64,000 nucleotides of DNA, from the NCBI RefSeq assembly GCF_050107595.1, contig NZ_JBNILH010000005.1, positions 62,001-126,000 on the forward strand. The letters run 5' to 3'. Positions 32,108-41,042 of the stretch are shown here, in pieces (position 1 is the first letter of the stretch; every line of letters begins with the position of its first letter). A program made the translations under genes and the position numbers. Origin of the DNA: Bacillus_AB infantis_C (GTDB lineage: Bacteria; Bacillota; Bacilli; Bacillales; Cytobacillaceae). The notes beneath the pieces are model-generated. The model saw nothing but the letters and a program-made list of their open reading frames with translations. It was not told the DNA's origin and did not search any database.

Positions 32108-33088
32108 ATGAACAGGCTGCCATTGAAAGGCATCCATCATGTTTCTGCCCTCACAGCAAACGCAAAAAAGAACTATGATTTCTACACTGACACCTTGGGC
32201 ATGAGGCTCGTAAAGAAGACGGTAAACCAGGACGACACTTCTGTTTACCATTTGTTTTATGCAGATGAGAGGGGAAACCCGGGAACTGACTTAACCTTTT
32301 TTGAAATACCGAATGCAGGGCACACCTACCCCGGCACCAACAGCATCAGCCTCACTTCCTTAAGAGTTCCGAGTGACCGGTCCCTTGAATATTGGCAGGA
32401 CCGGTTTGAGGAACACGGCGTCGAATATACGGCCATTACGTCTGACAGCGGAAGAAACATGCTTTTTTTTACTGACTTTGAAGATCAAAGACTTGCACTT
32501 GTTTCTGATGAAGCCAACACTGGGGAAGAAGGAGGGCGCCCTTGGGAGCAAAGCCCTGTTCCCTCAGAGCATGGAATCATAGGTCTTGGACCCGTATTCC
32601 TGACTGTAGCCGAGCTGAGCCGGACAGAAGATACCCTTGTCAGTCTTTTGGGATTCCGAAAGAAGGATTCCTATTCCGCATCTGCTCTTGGCGGCTATAT
32701 GGCACATGTGTACGAAACAGGAAAAGGAGGGGCAGGGACCGAGGTACACATTCTGGTACGGAATGACCTGCCAAAGGAAAGGCCCGGGCGCGGAAGCGTT
32801 CATCATGTAGCGTTCCGTGTCGAAAATCAGGAAGAACTGCATAAATGGGTTGCCCTTCTGAAAGAAAAAAGAATCCCCAGCTCCGGGTTTGTAGAGCGCT
32901 ATTATTTTAAATCACTATACTTCAGGGAGCCGAATGGCATTCTCTTCGAACTGGCCACCGACGGACCCGGCTTCGAGAGTGACGAGACATTTGAGGAGCT
33001 TGGTCAGAATCTTGCTCTGCCTCCCTATTTTGAGGACAGGAGAGATGAGATAGAAGCTAAATTGAAGCCTCTCGATACAGGCCGATAG
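32108..33088 (+). CDS. mhqA: Ring-cleaving dioxygenase / glyoxalase family protein (MhqA type)
   Basis: 326 aa with two glyoxalase-like (VOC) halves. GIHHVSAL (about 6-13) and GSVHHVAFRVE (about 221-231) carry metal-ligand His residues and FREPNGILFEL (about 266-276) the Glu. It follows MhqA (YkcA) of B. subtilis, which removes quinone and hydroquinone compounds and is controlled by MhqR; an imperfect MhqR-like operator is seen. Start ATG chosen nine bases after AAGGAA; GTG three codons earlier overlaps the site. MhqE/MhqO paralogues are the alternative. Confidence 0.82.
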   Translation: MNRLPLKGIHHVSALTANAKKNYDFYTDTLGMRLVKKTVNQDDTSVYHLFYADERGNPGTDLTFFEIPNAGHTYPGTNSISLTSLRVPSDRSLEYWQDRFEEHGVEYTAITSDSGRNMLFFTDFEDQRLALVSDEANTGEEGGRPWEQSPVPSEHGIIGLGPVFLTVAELSRTEDTLVSLLGFRKKDSYSASALGGYMAHVYETGKGGAGTEVHILVRNDLPKERPGRGSVHHVAFRVENQEELHKWVALLKEKRIPSSGFVERYYFKSLYFREPNGILFELATDGPGFESDETFEELGQNLALPPYFEDRRDEIEAKLKPLDTGR

Positions 33089-33245
33089 GCGGCATAAACC
33101 AGCTTTGTGATTTAATTAAGATTCAAGCAGAGGTCAACCAGCTTTGCGGCATCCAGAAGCTGTCTCAATTTCTTTACTGAAATTAGTTTCTCCTTTTCTT
33201 TTCTGCTATGTTAAGATGAAGTTAACAAGCATAGGGAGATAACTA

Positions 33246-33986
33246 ATGGATTCTATTGTATTGGACCATTTGTCGGTTGCTGTCATGGCGATTGACGAAC
33301 ATTTTACCATTAAAGTAGCGAATAAAAGGTGCAAGGAAATTCTGGGGATAGATCCTGAGGAAGCGATCGGGCAGAATATCGACGAATTTTTTGGCCATCC
33401 GCCTGAATTTACCAGGACCGTTCAGCACACACTTGAACAGGGAAAGAATTTCCGATACGATGTGTTCCCATATACATGGGGCAAGTATGAATTGACACTG
33501 AGCCAGCGTTCCACCCTGCTCAAGGACGATAACAATAAGATAAAAGGTGCTATGGTTGAATTCGAAGACATCACAGAGCGGCACAAGATGGAGGAGCAGT
33601 ATAAAAACTTCATCGAGGAAAGCACAGTAAACATCATTCTTGTAGATGACAAGATTGGCATGCTTTCCCTCCATGCGCTGCCATATGATGTGTCACCGGC
33701 CAAAATGGCAGACCTTGCTGCAAAAGCAATGCAATCTGCCAGCCAAAAAAGGATCAGGGCTCTGATTTTGGATATGTCAAAACTGTTCACCATTAAATTG
33801 CTTGCAAATGCAGTGGGGTTTGTGGAGCTTATGCATGGATTCAGGATGATAGGCATTGAAGTTGTTTTTGCAGGCATACGGCCGGATATTGCCGTCCAGT
33901 CAGTACAGGCCGGAATCCGGCTGGAGGGAGTCGAAACTTTTCCTCAGCTTAATACAGCTATCAGGCATTTAAAAGAAAAGTATTAG
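33246..33986 (+). CDS. PAS-STAS protein, RsbR-like
   Basis: 246 aa: an N-terminal PAS domain (about 5-118, ending FEDITERHKMEEQY) and a C-terminal STAS domain (about 130-246), the layout of stressosome RsbR paralogues and YtvA. There is no flavin-binding LOV motif. In RsbRA the phosphorylated Thr lies in DxSGVxVVDT; here the matching stretch is DMSKLFTIKLLA, with Leu at that place, while GIRPDIA is kept. So it may take part in a stressosome without being phosphorylated normally. Ribosome site AGGGAG before ATG. Own terminator. Confidence 0.75.
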   Translation: MDSIVLDHLSVAVMAIDEHFTIKVANKRCKEILGIDPEEAIGQNIDEFFGHPPEFTRTVQHTLEQGKNFRYDVFPYTWGKYELTLSQRSTLLKDDNNKIKGAMVEFEDITERHKMEEQYKNFIEESTVNIILVDDKIGMLSLHALPYDVSPAKMADLAAKAMQSASQKRIRALILDMSKLFTIKLLANAVGFVELMHGFRMIGIEVVFAGIRPDIAVQSVQAGIRLEGVETFPQLNTAIRHLKEKY

Positions 33987-33989
33987 CAA

Positions 33990-34023
33990 AAGGAAGGAAA
34001 ATTTCATTTTCCTTCCTTTTTTC
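33990..34023 (+). terminator. Terminator of the PAS-STAS gene
   Basis: AAGGAAGGAAAAT / ATTTTCCTTCC arms followed by TTTTTTC. Confidence 0.9.
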
Positions 34024-34079
34024 TGTATAAGTTGGTTAAAATAGAGTATTGAATATGTTTATTTAAGGAGAAAGCACAA

Positions 34080-36149
34080 ATGGAAAGACTCAAACAGGTC
34101 TGGGAATATATCAAACGCTTTTGGAAGAGAAAGCATATCACACAGATCCTGCTGCTTGCCGCCCTGACGGCCCTGCTGCTCGCCATATTGTTTTTTGCCT
34201 ACCTGGCAGCAACGGCCAATGTCCAGTCTTTGAAAGATGGCCTGAAGCAGTCGACCGTCCTCTATGATAAAGACGGAGATGAGGCCGGAAAGCTTGCCGC
34301 GAACAGGACCGGCGGAGCAGAAATAGAAGATTTACCCGACCATATGAAGGAAGCTGTCGTCAGTATTGAAGACGAGCGTTTTTACAAGCATAATGGCTTT
34401 GATATAAAAGGGATTGCAAGGGCCTTTTTCAGTAATTTGTTTGCAGGAAGGATCACTGGCGGCGGCAGCACTATCACTCAGCAGCTCGCCAAGAATGCCC
34501 TGCTGTCGCCGGAACAAACATACAGAAGAAAAGCCGAGGAGATTTTCCTGGCGGTCGAAATAGAAAAGAATTACAAAAAAGAGGAAATTCTTTTGATGTA
34601 CCTGAACCAGGTTTATTTTGGAAGCGGGGCATGGGGCATTGATCAGGCCGCAAGAACCTATTTTAATAAACCGATAAGCAGAGTTACTATCAGCGAAGCA
34701 GCACTGCTGGCTGGGCTGCTTCAGTCTCCATCAGCATTGGATCCTTATCAGCATTATGACAGGAGCATCAGCAGGCGCGACACGGTGCTTGGAAAAATGC
34801 TTGAACTTGGCTACATCTCAAAAGATGAGTATGAAAAGGCAATCGCGGAGAAAATTGTACTGGAAGATGGAAGTACAGAATCTGAAGCCAGAAAGTACCC
34901 CTATTATGTAGATGCTGTCCTGGATGAGGCAACAAGCAAGTACGGCCTTACACAGGAGGAGATTTTCACAAGAGGCTACACCATTTATACAGAACTGGAT
35001 CAAAATGTACAAGCCGGCCTTGAACAGGTATATGAAAGAGATTCCCTTTTTCCGGCAGGAAGAGGAGGACAGCTGGTGCAGAGCGGCTCGGTCCTTTTAG
35101 ATCCGTCGACCGGCGGGGTCCGTGCCATTGTCGGAGGCCGGGGTGAGCATGTGTTCAGGGGCTTTAACAGAGGGACACATATAAAAGCCCAGCCAGGTTC
35201 CACCTTAAAGCCGCTCTCAGTATATACACCTGCTATAGAAGAAGGCTATGATGCTTCTTCTATCCTGAAGGATGAGCCGATGACATTCGGGAATTATAAG
35301 CCGGAAAATTTCTCACGGACATATGCCGGCGAAGTGCCGATGTATAAAGCAGTTGAAGAATCGCTGAACATTCCTGCGGTCTGGCTGCTCAACGAAATCG
35401 GGATTGAAAAAGGCATGGATTCTTTAAAGCGCTTTGGAATCCCAACCGAGAAGGAAGACAGAGCTCTCGGCATTGCCCTTGGCGGAATGAGAAAAGGAAT
35501 CTCGCCGCTTCAGCTAGCAGAAGCATACGCAGCCTTTCCTAATGAAGGAAAAAGGCATGATGCCCACTTTATCACCAAGATAGTCGGACCGACAGGAAAT
35601 GTTATTGCAGAAAGAAAGAAAAAAACTGTCAAAGTTACTTCCAAGGCGACTGCAAGGGAGATGACATCCATGCTTCTTAACGTTGTCGAAAGCGGTACCG
35701 GTCAAAGGACAAAGATCCCGGATGTCCAGATAGCAGGCAAAACCGGCTCTACACAGCTGCCTTACAATGATATCGACGGCACGAAGGATCAATGGTTTGT
35801 AGGATATACACCTTCATTGGTAGGTGCTGTATGGCTTGGATATGATAAAACAGACCGGGACCATTATCTGTCTACCAGCAGCTCCGAAACAGTCGTTCCA
35901 ATATTCAAGAGCATCATGGAGCAGGTTCTTCCTTACACAGACCAAAAGGAATTCGGGACAGAGTCGGTTAATGATCAGCTGGCAGAAGAGACTAAACCGG
36001 ATATCGATCTTCAGGAGCAGGCTGAGGAATTCAGCGAGCGATTGAAGGAAGAATTGCCGAAATGGAAAGAGAAATGGCAGGATGCCCGGGAGCTGCTCGA
36101 CAAAACAGAAGAAAAACTGAATGAGATTTGGGACAAAATGGGGAGTTAG
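34080..36149 (+). CDS. Class A penicillin-binding protein (PbpF/PBP2c-like)
   Basis: 689-aa bifunctional wall synthase: cytoplasmic basic start, one membrane helix (about 22-44), glycosyltransferase 51 domain (EDERFYKHNGFD near 97-108 with catalytic Glu; GGSTITQQLAKN; KAEEIFLAVEIEKNY), and transpeptidase domain with Ser374 in STLK, ESLN and KTGS (about 545). The C-terminus is a charged helical tail (about 625-689). The sequence is closer to PbpF than to PbpG or PonA of B. subtilis; PbpF acts mainly in spore wall synthesis. Ribosome site AAGGAG eight bases before ATG. Confidence 0.88.
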   Translation: MERLKQVWEYIKRFWKRKHITQILLLAALTALLLAILFFAYLAATANVQSLKDGLKQSTVLYDKDGDEAGKLAANRTGGAEIEDLPDHMKEAVVSIEDERFYKHNGFDIKGIARAFFSNLFAGRITGGGSTITQQLAKNALLSPEQTYRRKAEEIFLAVEIEKNYKKEEILLMYLNQVYFGSGAWGIDQAARTYFNKPISRVTISEAALLAGLLQSPSALDPYQHYDRSISRRDTVLGKMLELGYISKDEYEKAIAEKIVLEDGSTESEARKYPYYVDAVLDEATSKYGLTQEEIFTRGYTIYTELDQNVQAGLEQVYERDSLFPAGRGGQLVQSGSVLLDPSTGGVRAIVGGRGEHVFRGFNRGTHIKAQPGSTLKPLSVYTPAIEEGYDASSILKDEPMTFGNYKPENFSRTYAGEVPMYKAVEESLNIPAVWLLNEIGIEKGMDSLKRFGIPTEKEDRALGIALGGMRKGISPLQLAEAYAAFPNEGKRHDAHFITKIVGPTGNVIAERKKKTVKVTSKATAREMTSMLLNVVESGTGQRTKIPDVQIAGKTGSTQLPYNDIDGTKDQWFVGYTPSLVGAVWLGYDKTDRDHYLSTSSSETVVPIFKSIMEQVLPYTDQKEFGTESVNDQLAEETKPDIDLQEQAEEFSERLKEELPKWKEKWQDARELLDKTEEKLNEIWDKMGS

Positions 36150-36188
36150 CCGGTTTCTTTTTACTAACTTAGCCAATATATTGATCCA

Positions 36189-36222
36189 AAAGGAAAACAT
36201 CAAGGCATGTTTTCCTTTTTTT
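36189..36222 (+). terminator. Terminator of the class A PBP gene
   Basis: AAGGAAAACAT / ATGTTTTCCTT arms followed by TTTTT. Confidence 0.9.
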
Positions 36223-36299
36223 GTGCGATAAATTATTATGTAACAGGATTTTATCCGACAATCTTCGAAACCCTTTCCCACCAATGGTTATAGCAATCT

Positions 36300-36316
36300 G
36301 CTAGCAAATTACTAGC
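36300..36316 (+). promoter_or_regulatory. Inverted repeat upstream of the RHH gene, possible operator
   Basis: GCTAG-N7-CTAGC, 45 bp before the start codon and next to a -10-like TATAAA (36340-36345). Confidence 0.4.
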
Positions 36317-36360
36317 TATTTGATATCTGTGTGTTATCCTATAAATAGGAGGTGCCATCA

Positions 36361-36558
36361 TTGCCAAATGAACAAAGAACACAATTAAATGTCCGGCTGC
36401 AGAAAGAAACGCTGCAGATGCTGGATGAAATTGTAGAGTATTATCAGGAAAACACTAAGATAGGCCGAATATATAAAGCAGATGTGCTTGCTGATATCAT
36501 TGAAAAATCATATGAAGTAATGAAGAAGCAAAAATCCATGAATGCCCGTAAATTCTAA
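36361..36558 (+). CDS. Ribbon-helix-helix type protein
   Basis: 65 aa from TTG, eight bases after AGGAGG; the GTG three codons upstream lies on the ribosome site. The N-terminal strand RTQLNVRLQKETLQMLDE and helix GRIYKADVLADIIEKSYEVM match the CopG/Arc fold of small dimeric DNA-binding proteins that usually repress their own operon. No toxin gene is next to it, so an antitoxin role is not supported. Targets unknown. Confidence 0.65.
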   Translation: MPNEQRTQLNVRLQKETLQMLDEIVEYYQENTKIGRIYKADVLADIIEKSYEVMKKQKSMNARKF

Positions 36559-36677
36559 AAGGCAACTAAATGTTTTGAACTGCTTTTATCTGGAAAAAAT
36601 AATTACAACTTCTCCATGCAGTCCGTTTGCTGCTCACAGGCAAATAACTCAAAGAATTTATTAAAGGAATGGTTTTA

Positions 36678-37196
36678 TTGAGAGATGTCACTTTAGAACA
36701 AATTTTCAAACACAGAATCGCTCAAAAGTATCTGACACGATCTGGGGTAGCCCATGCAGTTGCTGTATCCAATCACAGCTTTAAGCTTGCGGCAGAAAGA
36801 GGCGTTGACCCTGACACGGCTGCAAAAGCTGGGCTCCTGCATGATATGGGGCATTACACTTGGTACAAAAATGGTAAGTGGGATTACGACCTCTACAGAA
36901 AGAATGATATACATGCAATAAAAGGAGCCGAGAGGGCCCATAAACTTTTGATCAGGCTGGGTGAAAACCCTGTTAAAGCAAAGGAAATTGCTCTTGCCAT
37001 TCTATTTCATACAGATTCCTTTCTTCCTGGAGGGGAAGTCATCCGTACGCCGCTTCAAACAATTGTAAAATTGGCCGATGAATTTGATGAAGAACCTGGC
37101 GGAGCCCACCATTACAGAAAAGTAGATGAAGAAAGGGCGCTTGAAAGCCTTCGAAGGCTTGATGAGAAAATAGACAGTCTTCTTGAGACTGAATAA
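36678..37196 (+). CDS. HD-domain phosphohydrolase
   Basis: About 172 aa with the HD metal site: H-x-Asn region (VSNHSFKLA), HD in GLLHDMGHY (about 54-62), a later His in LAILFHTDSFLP and Asp in KLADEFDEEP. HD enzymes cleave phosphate esters of nucleotides; substrate unknown. Start is uncertain: the ATG at 36669 directly abuts AAAGGA, so the TTG at 36678 (nine bases after it) is preferred. Terminator downstream. Confidence 0.75.
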   Translation: MRDVTLEQIFKHRIAQKYLTRSGVAHAVAVSNHSFKLAAERGVDPDTAAKAGLLHDMGHYTWYKNGKWDYDLYRKNDIHAIKGAERAHKLLIRLGENPVKAKEIALAILFHTDSFLPGGEVIRTPLQTIVKLADEFDEEPGGAHHYRKVDEERALESLRRLDEKIDSLLETE

Positions 37197-37230
37197 AGGA
37201 ATCCGCTAATGAAGCGGTTTCCTTTTTTGT
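37197..37230 (+). terminator. Terminator of the HD gene
   Basis: GGAATCCGCT / AGCGGTTTCC arms (one mismatch) followed by TTTTTT. Confidence 0.85.
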
Positions 37231-37385
37231 ATTATTGAAGCCTTCGAATCTTATGTTTTGTCTAATTATCCCATTTATAGTTCTTTATACCCACTACTTT
37301 CTGCTTGAATAGATTGTGAGCCTGCTTAGAATGATTTAAACTAAAATACAAAGCTATGTAAAAATATTCCGACAGGAGAATCGGC

Positions 37386-38690
37386 ATGGAAATCACTTTA
37401 TTTAAAAAGGGCAGGAACAAGCAAGAGCATTCTTTCAAACTTAATAGTCACGGGAATATTGGAATCGACAAGTCTCTTAGCGGTGATGTATTAAGGCAAA
37501 TCGATATGATAGGACTTCAGGACAGTGACCTGAACTATATACACTCCCTGCAGCCGTTTGTGAAAGAAAACCTCCCTGCCATCATAGACCAATTTTATAA
37601 AAATTTAGAAAACGAAAAAACACTTACGAAGATAATCAGTGATAATAGTTCCATTGAGAGACTGAAAAATACATTGAGCGCCCACATCTATGAGATGTTC
37701 AGCGGAATAATAGATAAGGGCTTTATTCAGCAGCGTTTTGTTATTGCTCATGTCCATGTAAAAATCGGACTGCAGCCTAAATGGTATATGTGTGCTTTTC
37801 AGGATCTTTATTTGTCCTTAAGCAGCATGATCATAGATACTATCTCTGAGAAGGGGCCATGTACTGAGGCGATGCTGGCTGTTTCAAAGATCATCAGTCT
37901 TGAGCAGCAGATAGTACTTGAAGCTTATGAACAGGAAATGAGCCGCATCAGGAAAGAGTCTGAAAGCTATAAAGAGCAGCTGAAGCATCAGGTTACAGAA
38001 GCAGCTGGAGAGCTGGCAGCCATTAGCGAACAGACCAGCGCCGCAATCCAGCAGGCAGCCGGAAAAACAGAGGACATTAGGGCTGATACAAAGTCTGGCT
38101 CTGATATAGCTGTTGTTGCCGAGGAGAAATCAGAAGAAGGAATGAAAAAGCTCATCGGGCTTGGCAGTACTTTAGGACAGGCCGAGGACAAAATAAGCAG
38201 CATCAGCCAGAACATGGAGCAGCTGATTGACAGCTCTAAACAAATCGAGCAGATTGCTGCGATTGTTACTTCTATTGCCGATCAGACGAACCTTCTGGCT
38301 CTCAATGCAGCAATAGAAGCTGCCAGGGCAGGCGAACATGGAAAAGGCTTTGCGGTAGTGGCTGATGAGGTGAGAAAGCTGGCGGAGAATACGAAAAATG
38401 CTGTCTCGGAAGTTTCAGGATTGATAGGTGAAATGGAAACCCGTTCAAGCATCATGGCCCAATCCATCGAAGAGGCCAGCGTAAATATTAATGCAAGCTC
38501 GGTTCAGTCTAAGGCTGTTAATGAGTACTTCTCTCTCATCCTTGAATCAATGCGGCAGGTAAAAGAAAAGAACCTGTCCATCGTGAAGGAAATGGAGGAT
38601 CTGAATAAAGTGTTTGAAGATATCGGGGAGGCCTCAGGCCAGGTAGCAGCATCATCTGATATGCTTTCCGGATTGACTCTGACTTTATAA
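37386..38690 (+). CDS. hemAT: Heme-based aerotactic transducer HemAT
   Basis: 434-aa soluble oxygen receptor for aerotaxis. Residues 1-190 form a globin-coupled sensor: QFYKNL with the heme-pocket Tyr (about 71) and AHVHVKIGLQPKWYM (about 121-135) containing the proximal His. Residues 210-434 are a cytoplasmic methyl-accepting chemotaxis signalling domain with the conserved hairpin tip QTNLLALNAAIEAARAGE (about 301-318). No membrane segment, as for B. subtilis HemAT. Ribosome site CAGGAGA seven bases before ATG. No chemotaxis genes nearby. Confidence 0.92.
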   Translation: MEITLFKKGRNKQEHSFKLNSHGNIGIDKSLSGDVLRQIDMIGLQDSDLNYIHSLQPFVKENLPAIIDQFYKNLENEKTLTKIISDNSSIERLKNTLSAHIYEMFSGIIDKGFIQQRFVIAHVHVKIGLQPKWYMCAFQDLYLSLSSMIIDTISEKGPCTEAMLAVSKIISLEQQIVLEAYEQEMSRIRKESESYKEQLKHQVTEAAGELAAISEQTSAAIQQAAGKTEDIRADTKSGSDIAVVAEEKSEEGMKKLIGLGSTLGQAEDKISSISQNMEQLIDSSKQIEQIAAIVTSIADQTNLLALNAAIEAARAGEHGKGFAVVADEVRKLAENTKNAVSEVSGLIGEMETRSSIMAQSIEEASVNINASSVQSKAVNEYFSLILESMRQVKEKNLSIVKEMEDLNKVFEDIGEASGQVAASSDMLSGLTLTL

Positions 38691-39076
38691 GGAGAGTCTC
38701 TGTCAGTGTTTGCATGCTGATCTTTACACTCACTCTGTTTAACTGAAAGCTGAAATGGAGAAAGAGAAAACCGGAAATGAAAATAAAATGGCGGCTGCAA
38801 AAGCAGCCGCCAGCCCTTTCCGTCCGTACAGTGGTTAAGTGTCCCGCAACAAGCGAATGTCCAGAAAGGGCTTTTTAAGCTTAACATATCCAATGGAGAA
38901 AATCAAAAGATGGGAAAAAAGTAAAGTTATTTTATTTCCTCTGAAAAAAATGATATGATAATCAATGATTTTCAAATATTGGCGCTGCTGAGAATCAAAG
39001 CTGGTTCCACGGCACATCAGCCGGTACAGAACTCAGTTAAGATAAGGCTGGCCATTAATCCAAGGAGATGATTTCA
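38691..39076. other. Intergenic region hemAT-ppiB
   Basis: Holds a GC-rich hairpin after hemAT (GGCGGCTGC-AAAA-GCAGCCGCC, 38790-38811, poor T run) and an extended -10 promoter TGA-TATGAT (38951-38959) that would give ppiB a leader of about 110 nt. No ORF with a ribosome site. Confidence 0.5.
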
Positions 39077-39514
39077 ATGGCAAAAAAAGGATACATACAA
39101 ATGAAAGACGGCGAGAAAATCGAGTTTGAATTATACCCTAACGAAGCACCCGGCACAGTAGCAAACTTTGAAAAGCTTGCAAACGAAGGCTTTTATAACG
39201 GTTTAAACTTCCACCGGGTGATTCCTGGATTCGTGAGCCAAGGCGGCTGCCCGAATGGAACTGGAACTGGCGGACCTGGCTACACAATCAATTGTGAAAC
39301 AGAAGGAAACCCGCATAAGCATGAAGCAGGATCTCTTTCAATGGCACATGCAGGAAGAAACACAGGCGGAAGCCAGTTCTTCATCGTACACGACCCTCAG
39401 CCTCACTTGAACGGAGTCCATACTGTCTTCGGTAAAGTAACATCAGGGCTTGAAGCGGCAAAAGCGATGAAAAACGGCGATGTAATGGAAAAAGTAGAAG
39501 TTTACGACGCCTAA
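39077..39514 (+). CDS. ppiB: Peptidyl-prolyl cis-trans isomerase B (cyclophilin)
   Basis: 145-aa cytosolic foldase that isomerises X-Pro bonds. Signature residues are present: FHRVIPGFVSQGG (about 44-56, catalytic Arg), GSQFFIVHDPQPHLNG (about 97-112) and HTVFGKV. Nearly collinear with PpiB of B. subtilis. Start ATG is chosen after CCAAGGAGATG; three codons upstream lie on the ribosome site. Confidence 0.94.
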   Translation: MAKKGYIQMKDGEKIEFELYPNEAPGTVANFEKLANEGFYNGLNFHRVIPGFVSQGGCPNGTGTGGPGYTINCETEGNPHKHEAGSLSMAHAGRNTGGSQFFIVHDPQPHLNGVHTVFGKVTSGLEAAKAMKNGDVMEKVEVYDA

Positions 39515-39518
39515 TCAT

Positions 39519-39548
39519 AAAAAAGAGCCTCTGGCTCTTTTTTATTTT
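39519..39548 (+). terminator. Terminator of ppiB
   Basis: AAAAGAGCC / GGCTCTTTT arms followed by TTATTTT. Confidence 0.85.
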
Positions 39549-39617
39549 CAATAAGCTGCTCTGCAGGCTGGGACTATAAGAAAAGCAGGTCATTTTTGAT
39601 CAAAGAAAGGAGCAGAT

Positions 39618-40154
39618 ATGCTAAAACCAATAAAAGACCATCTCAAGCCTGGCTTGGATATCATTTTTGTCGGCTTTAACCCCAGCATCCGGTCGGCAGA
39701 GACCGGACACCATTTTGCCAATCCGAATAACCGTTTTTGGAAAATCCTTTATGAAGTGGGTTTTACCCCTAAAAAATTTCTCCCTCAAGAAGACAGCCTG
39801 CTCCTGGATCTGAATATGGGCCTGACTAACATTGTCCCGAGGCCCACCAAAGCAGCAGACGAAATAACCAAGGAAGAATATAAAGAGGGCAGAGAAAGAC
39901 TTATCCGAATCATAACCGAGCTGAAGCCTAAGGCAATCTGTTTCGTAGGCAAAGGAGTTTACCTGGAATACAGCGGCCGCAAAAAAGCACCCTGGGGCCG
40001 CCAGGAAACTCCTGTCGTTCCCGGGGGCATTGAATTTGCGGCCCCTTCTTCAAGCGGGTTAGTGCGGATGAAACTGGAGGAAGTGATCGGCATTTATAAA
40101 GAACTGCCTGCCATTCTATATGGACAGGCATCCTCCCAGGGTGAGGAAAGCTAA
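39618..40154 (+). CDS. mug: Mismatch-specific uracil/thymine DNA glycosylase (MUG/TDG family)
   Basis: 178 aa. GFNPSIRSAETGHHFANPNN (about 19-38) is the catalytic region of the Mug family, and APSSSGL (about 141-147) the intercalating loop. Removes U or T opposite G, leaving abasic sites. The next gene, exoA, 24 bp downstream encodes the AP endonuclease that acts on this product, so the pair forms a base-excision-repair unit. Ribosome site AAAGGAG before ATG. Note Asn in GFNPS, as in true MUG enzymes. Confidence 0.9.
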   Translation: MLKPIKDHLKPGLDIIFVGFNPSIRSAETGHHFANPNNRFWKILYEVGFTPKKFLPQEDSLLLDLNMGLTNIVPRPTKAADEITKEEYKEGRERLIRIITELKPKAICFVGKGVYLEYSGRKKAPWGRQETPVVPGGIEFAAPSSSGLVRMKLEEVIGIYKELPAILYGQASSQGEES

Positions 40155-40178
40155 ACGAAGAACACGGGGGAATCCAGA

Positions 40179-40934
40179 ATGAAATTAGTATCTTGGAATG
40201 TAAACGGAATCCGGGCCTGCGTCAAAAAAGGGTTTATGGATTTTTTCAGAGAAGAAGATGCAGATATATTCTGCATCCAGGAATCAAAGCTTCAGGAGGG
40301 ACAGATTGAACTGGAACTGGATGGCTATCACCAGTACTGGAATTATGCAGAGAAAAAAGGCTATTCTGGTACCGCAATTTTTACAAAAGAAAAGCCTCTC
40401 CATGTATCCTATGGGATAGCTGGAAGGGAATCAGAGCCAGAAGGGCGGAGCCTGACCCTTGAGTTTGAAAATTTCTACCTTCTGAATGTATATACACCAA
40501 ATTCTAAGAGAGACCTGGCAAGGCTTCCATACCGGCTTGAATGGGAGGATGAGATTCGGGAATATATCCTTGAGCTTGAACAAAGGAAGCCTGTCATTCT
40601 CTGCGGTGATCTGAATGTGGCCCATCAGGACATAGACCTGAAAAATGCCAGGTCCAACAGAGGCAACTCTGGATTCACGGATGAAGAGCGGGAAAAAATG
40701 TCATCTCTTCTGTCAGAAGGATTCGTAGACTCTTTCAGATTCCTTTATCCAGACCAGGAAGGCGCCTATACATGGTGGTCCTATATGGCAAAGGTGAGGG
40801 AGCGGAATATCGGATGGCGCATTGACTATTTTATAGTTTCTGACACACTGAAAGAACAAATACTAGATTCAAAGATATATTGTGATGTCATGGGCAGCGA
40901 CCACTGCCCGATTATGCTCGAAATGGCCCTTTAG
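40179..40934 (+). CDS. exoA: Exodeoxyribonuclease III / AP endonuclease ExoA
   Basis: 251-aa metal-dependent enzyme that nicks DNA 5' to abasic sites. Catalytic motifs: SWNVNGIR (Asn7), IQESK (Glu34), NVYTPN (Tyr106 region), GDLNVAH (Asp/Asn near 145) and GSDHCP (Asp-His near 242). Length and sequence match ExoA of B. subtilis. It follows mug by 24 bp and is presumably co-transcribed; AACACGGGGGA lies before the ATG. Confidence 0.94.
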   Translation: MKLVSWNVNGIRACVKKGFMDFFREEDADIFCIQESKLQEGQIELELDGYHQYWNYAEKKGYSGTAIFTKEKPLHVSYGIAGRESEPEGRSLTLEFENFYLLNVYTPNSKRDLARLPYRLEWEDEIREYILELEQRKPVILCGDLNVAHQDIDLKNARSNRGNSGFTDEEREKMSSLLSEGFVDSFRFLYPDQEGAYTWWSYMAKVRERNIGWRIDYFIVSDTLKEQILDSKIYCDVMGSDHCPIMLEMAL

Positions 40935-40955
40935 ATGATAAAGGGTCTTTTTTCT
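40925..40955 (+). terminator. Terminator of the mug-exoA unit
   Basis: GGCCCTTTA / TAAAGGGTC arms (one G-T pair) then TTTTTT; overlaps the exoA stop. Confidence 0.8.
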
Positions 40956-41000
40956 GTATATAATGGAATCAGCAAATAAAAATATAGGCGCCAGTGAAGG

Positions 41001-41030
41001 AGGCACATGTGCCTGCCTGAACAGGCGTGA
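41001..41030 (+). promoter_or_regulatory. Possible leader: palindrome and seven-codon ORF before murG
   Basis: AGGCACATGTGCCT (41001-41014) is a perfect palindrome containing part of an AAGGAGG site. An ATG at 41007 opens MCLPEQA-stop (41007-41030), which ends 12 bases before the murG ATG. GCCTG/CAGGC (41011-41025) offers an alternative hairpin. Confidence 0.35.
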
Positions 41031-41042
41031 CAGGAAGGTTTT

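Noticed and set aside
36361..37196. RHH gene plus HD gene as a toxin-antitoxin pair
   Set aside because: They are 119 bp apart, the HD protein has a normal metabolic-type active site, and there is no coupling.
37349..37375. Sigma-D-like promoter before hemAT (CAAA-N15-TCCGACAG)
   Set aside because: Transcription would start only a few bases before the ATG and remove the ribosome site, and the match is poor.
38951..38972. Fur-box-like TGATAATCAATGATTTTCA before ppiB
   Set aside because: Only one half matches the 7-1-7 Fur repeat and no iron gene is present; more likely AT-rich promoter sequence.
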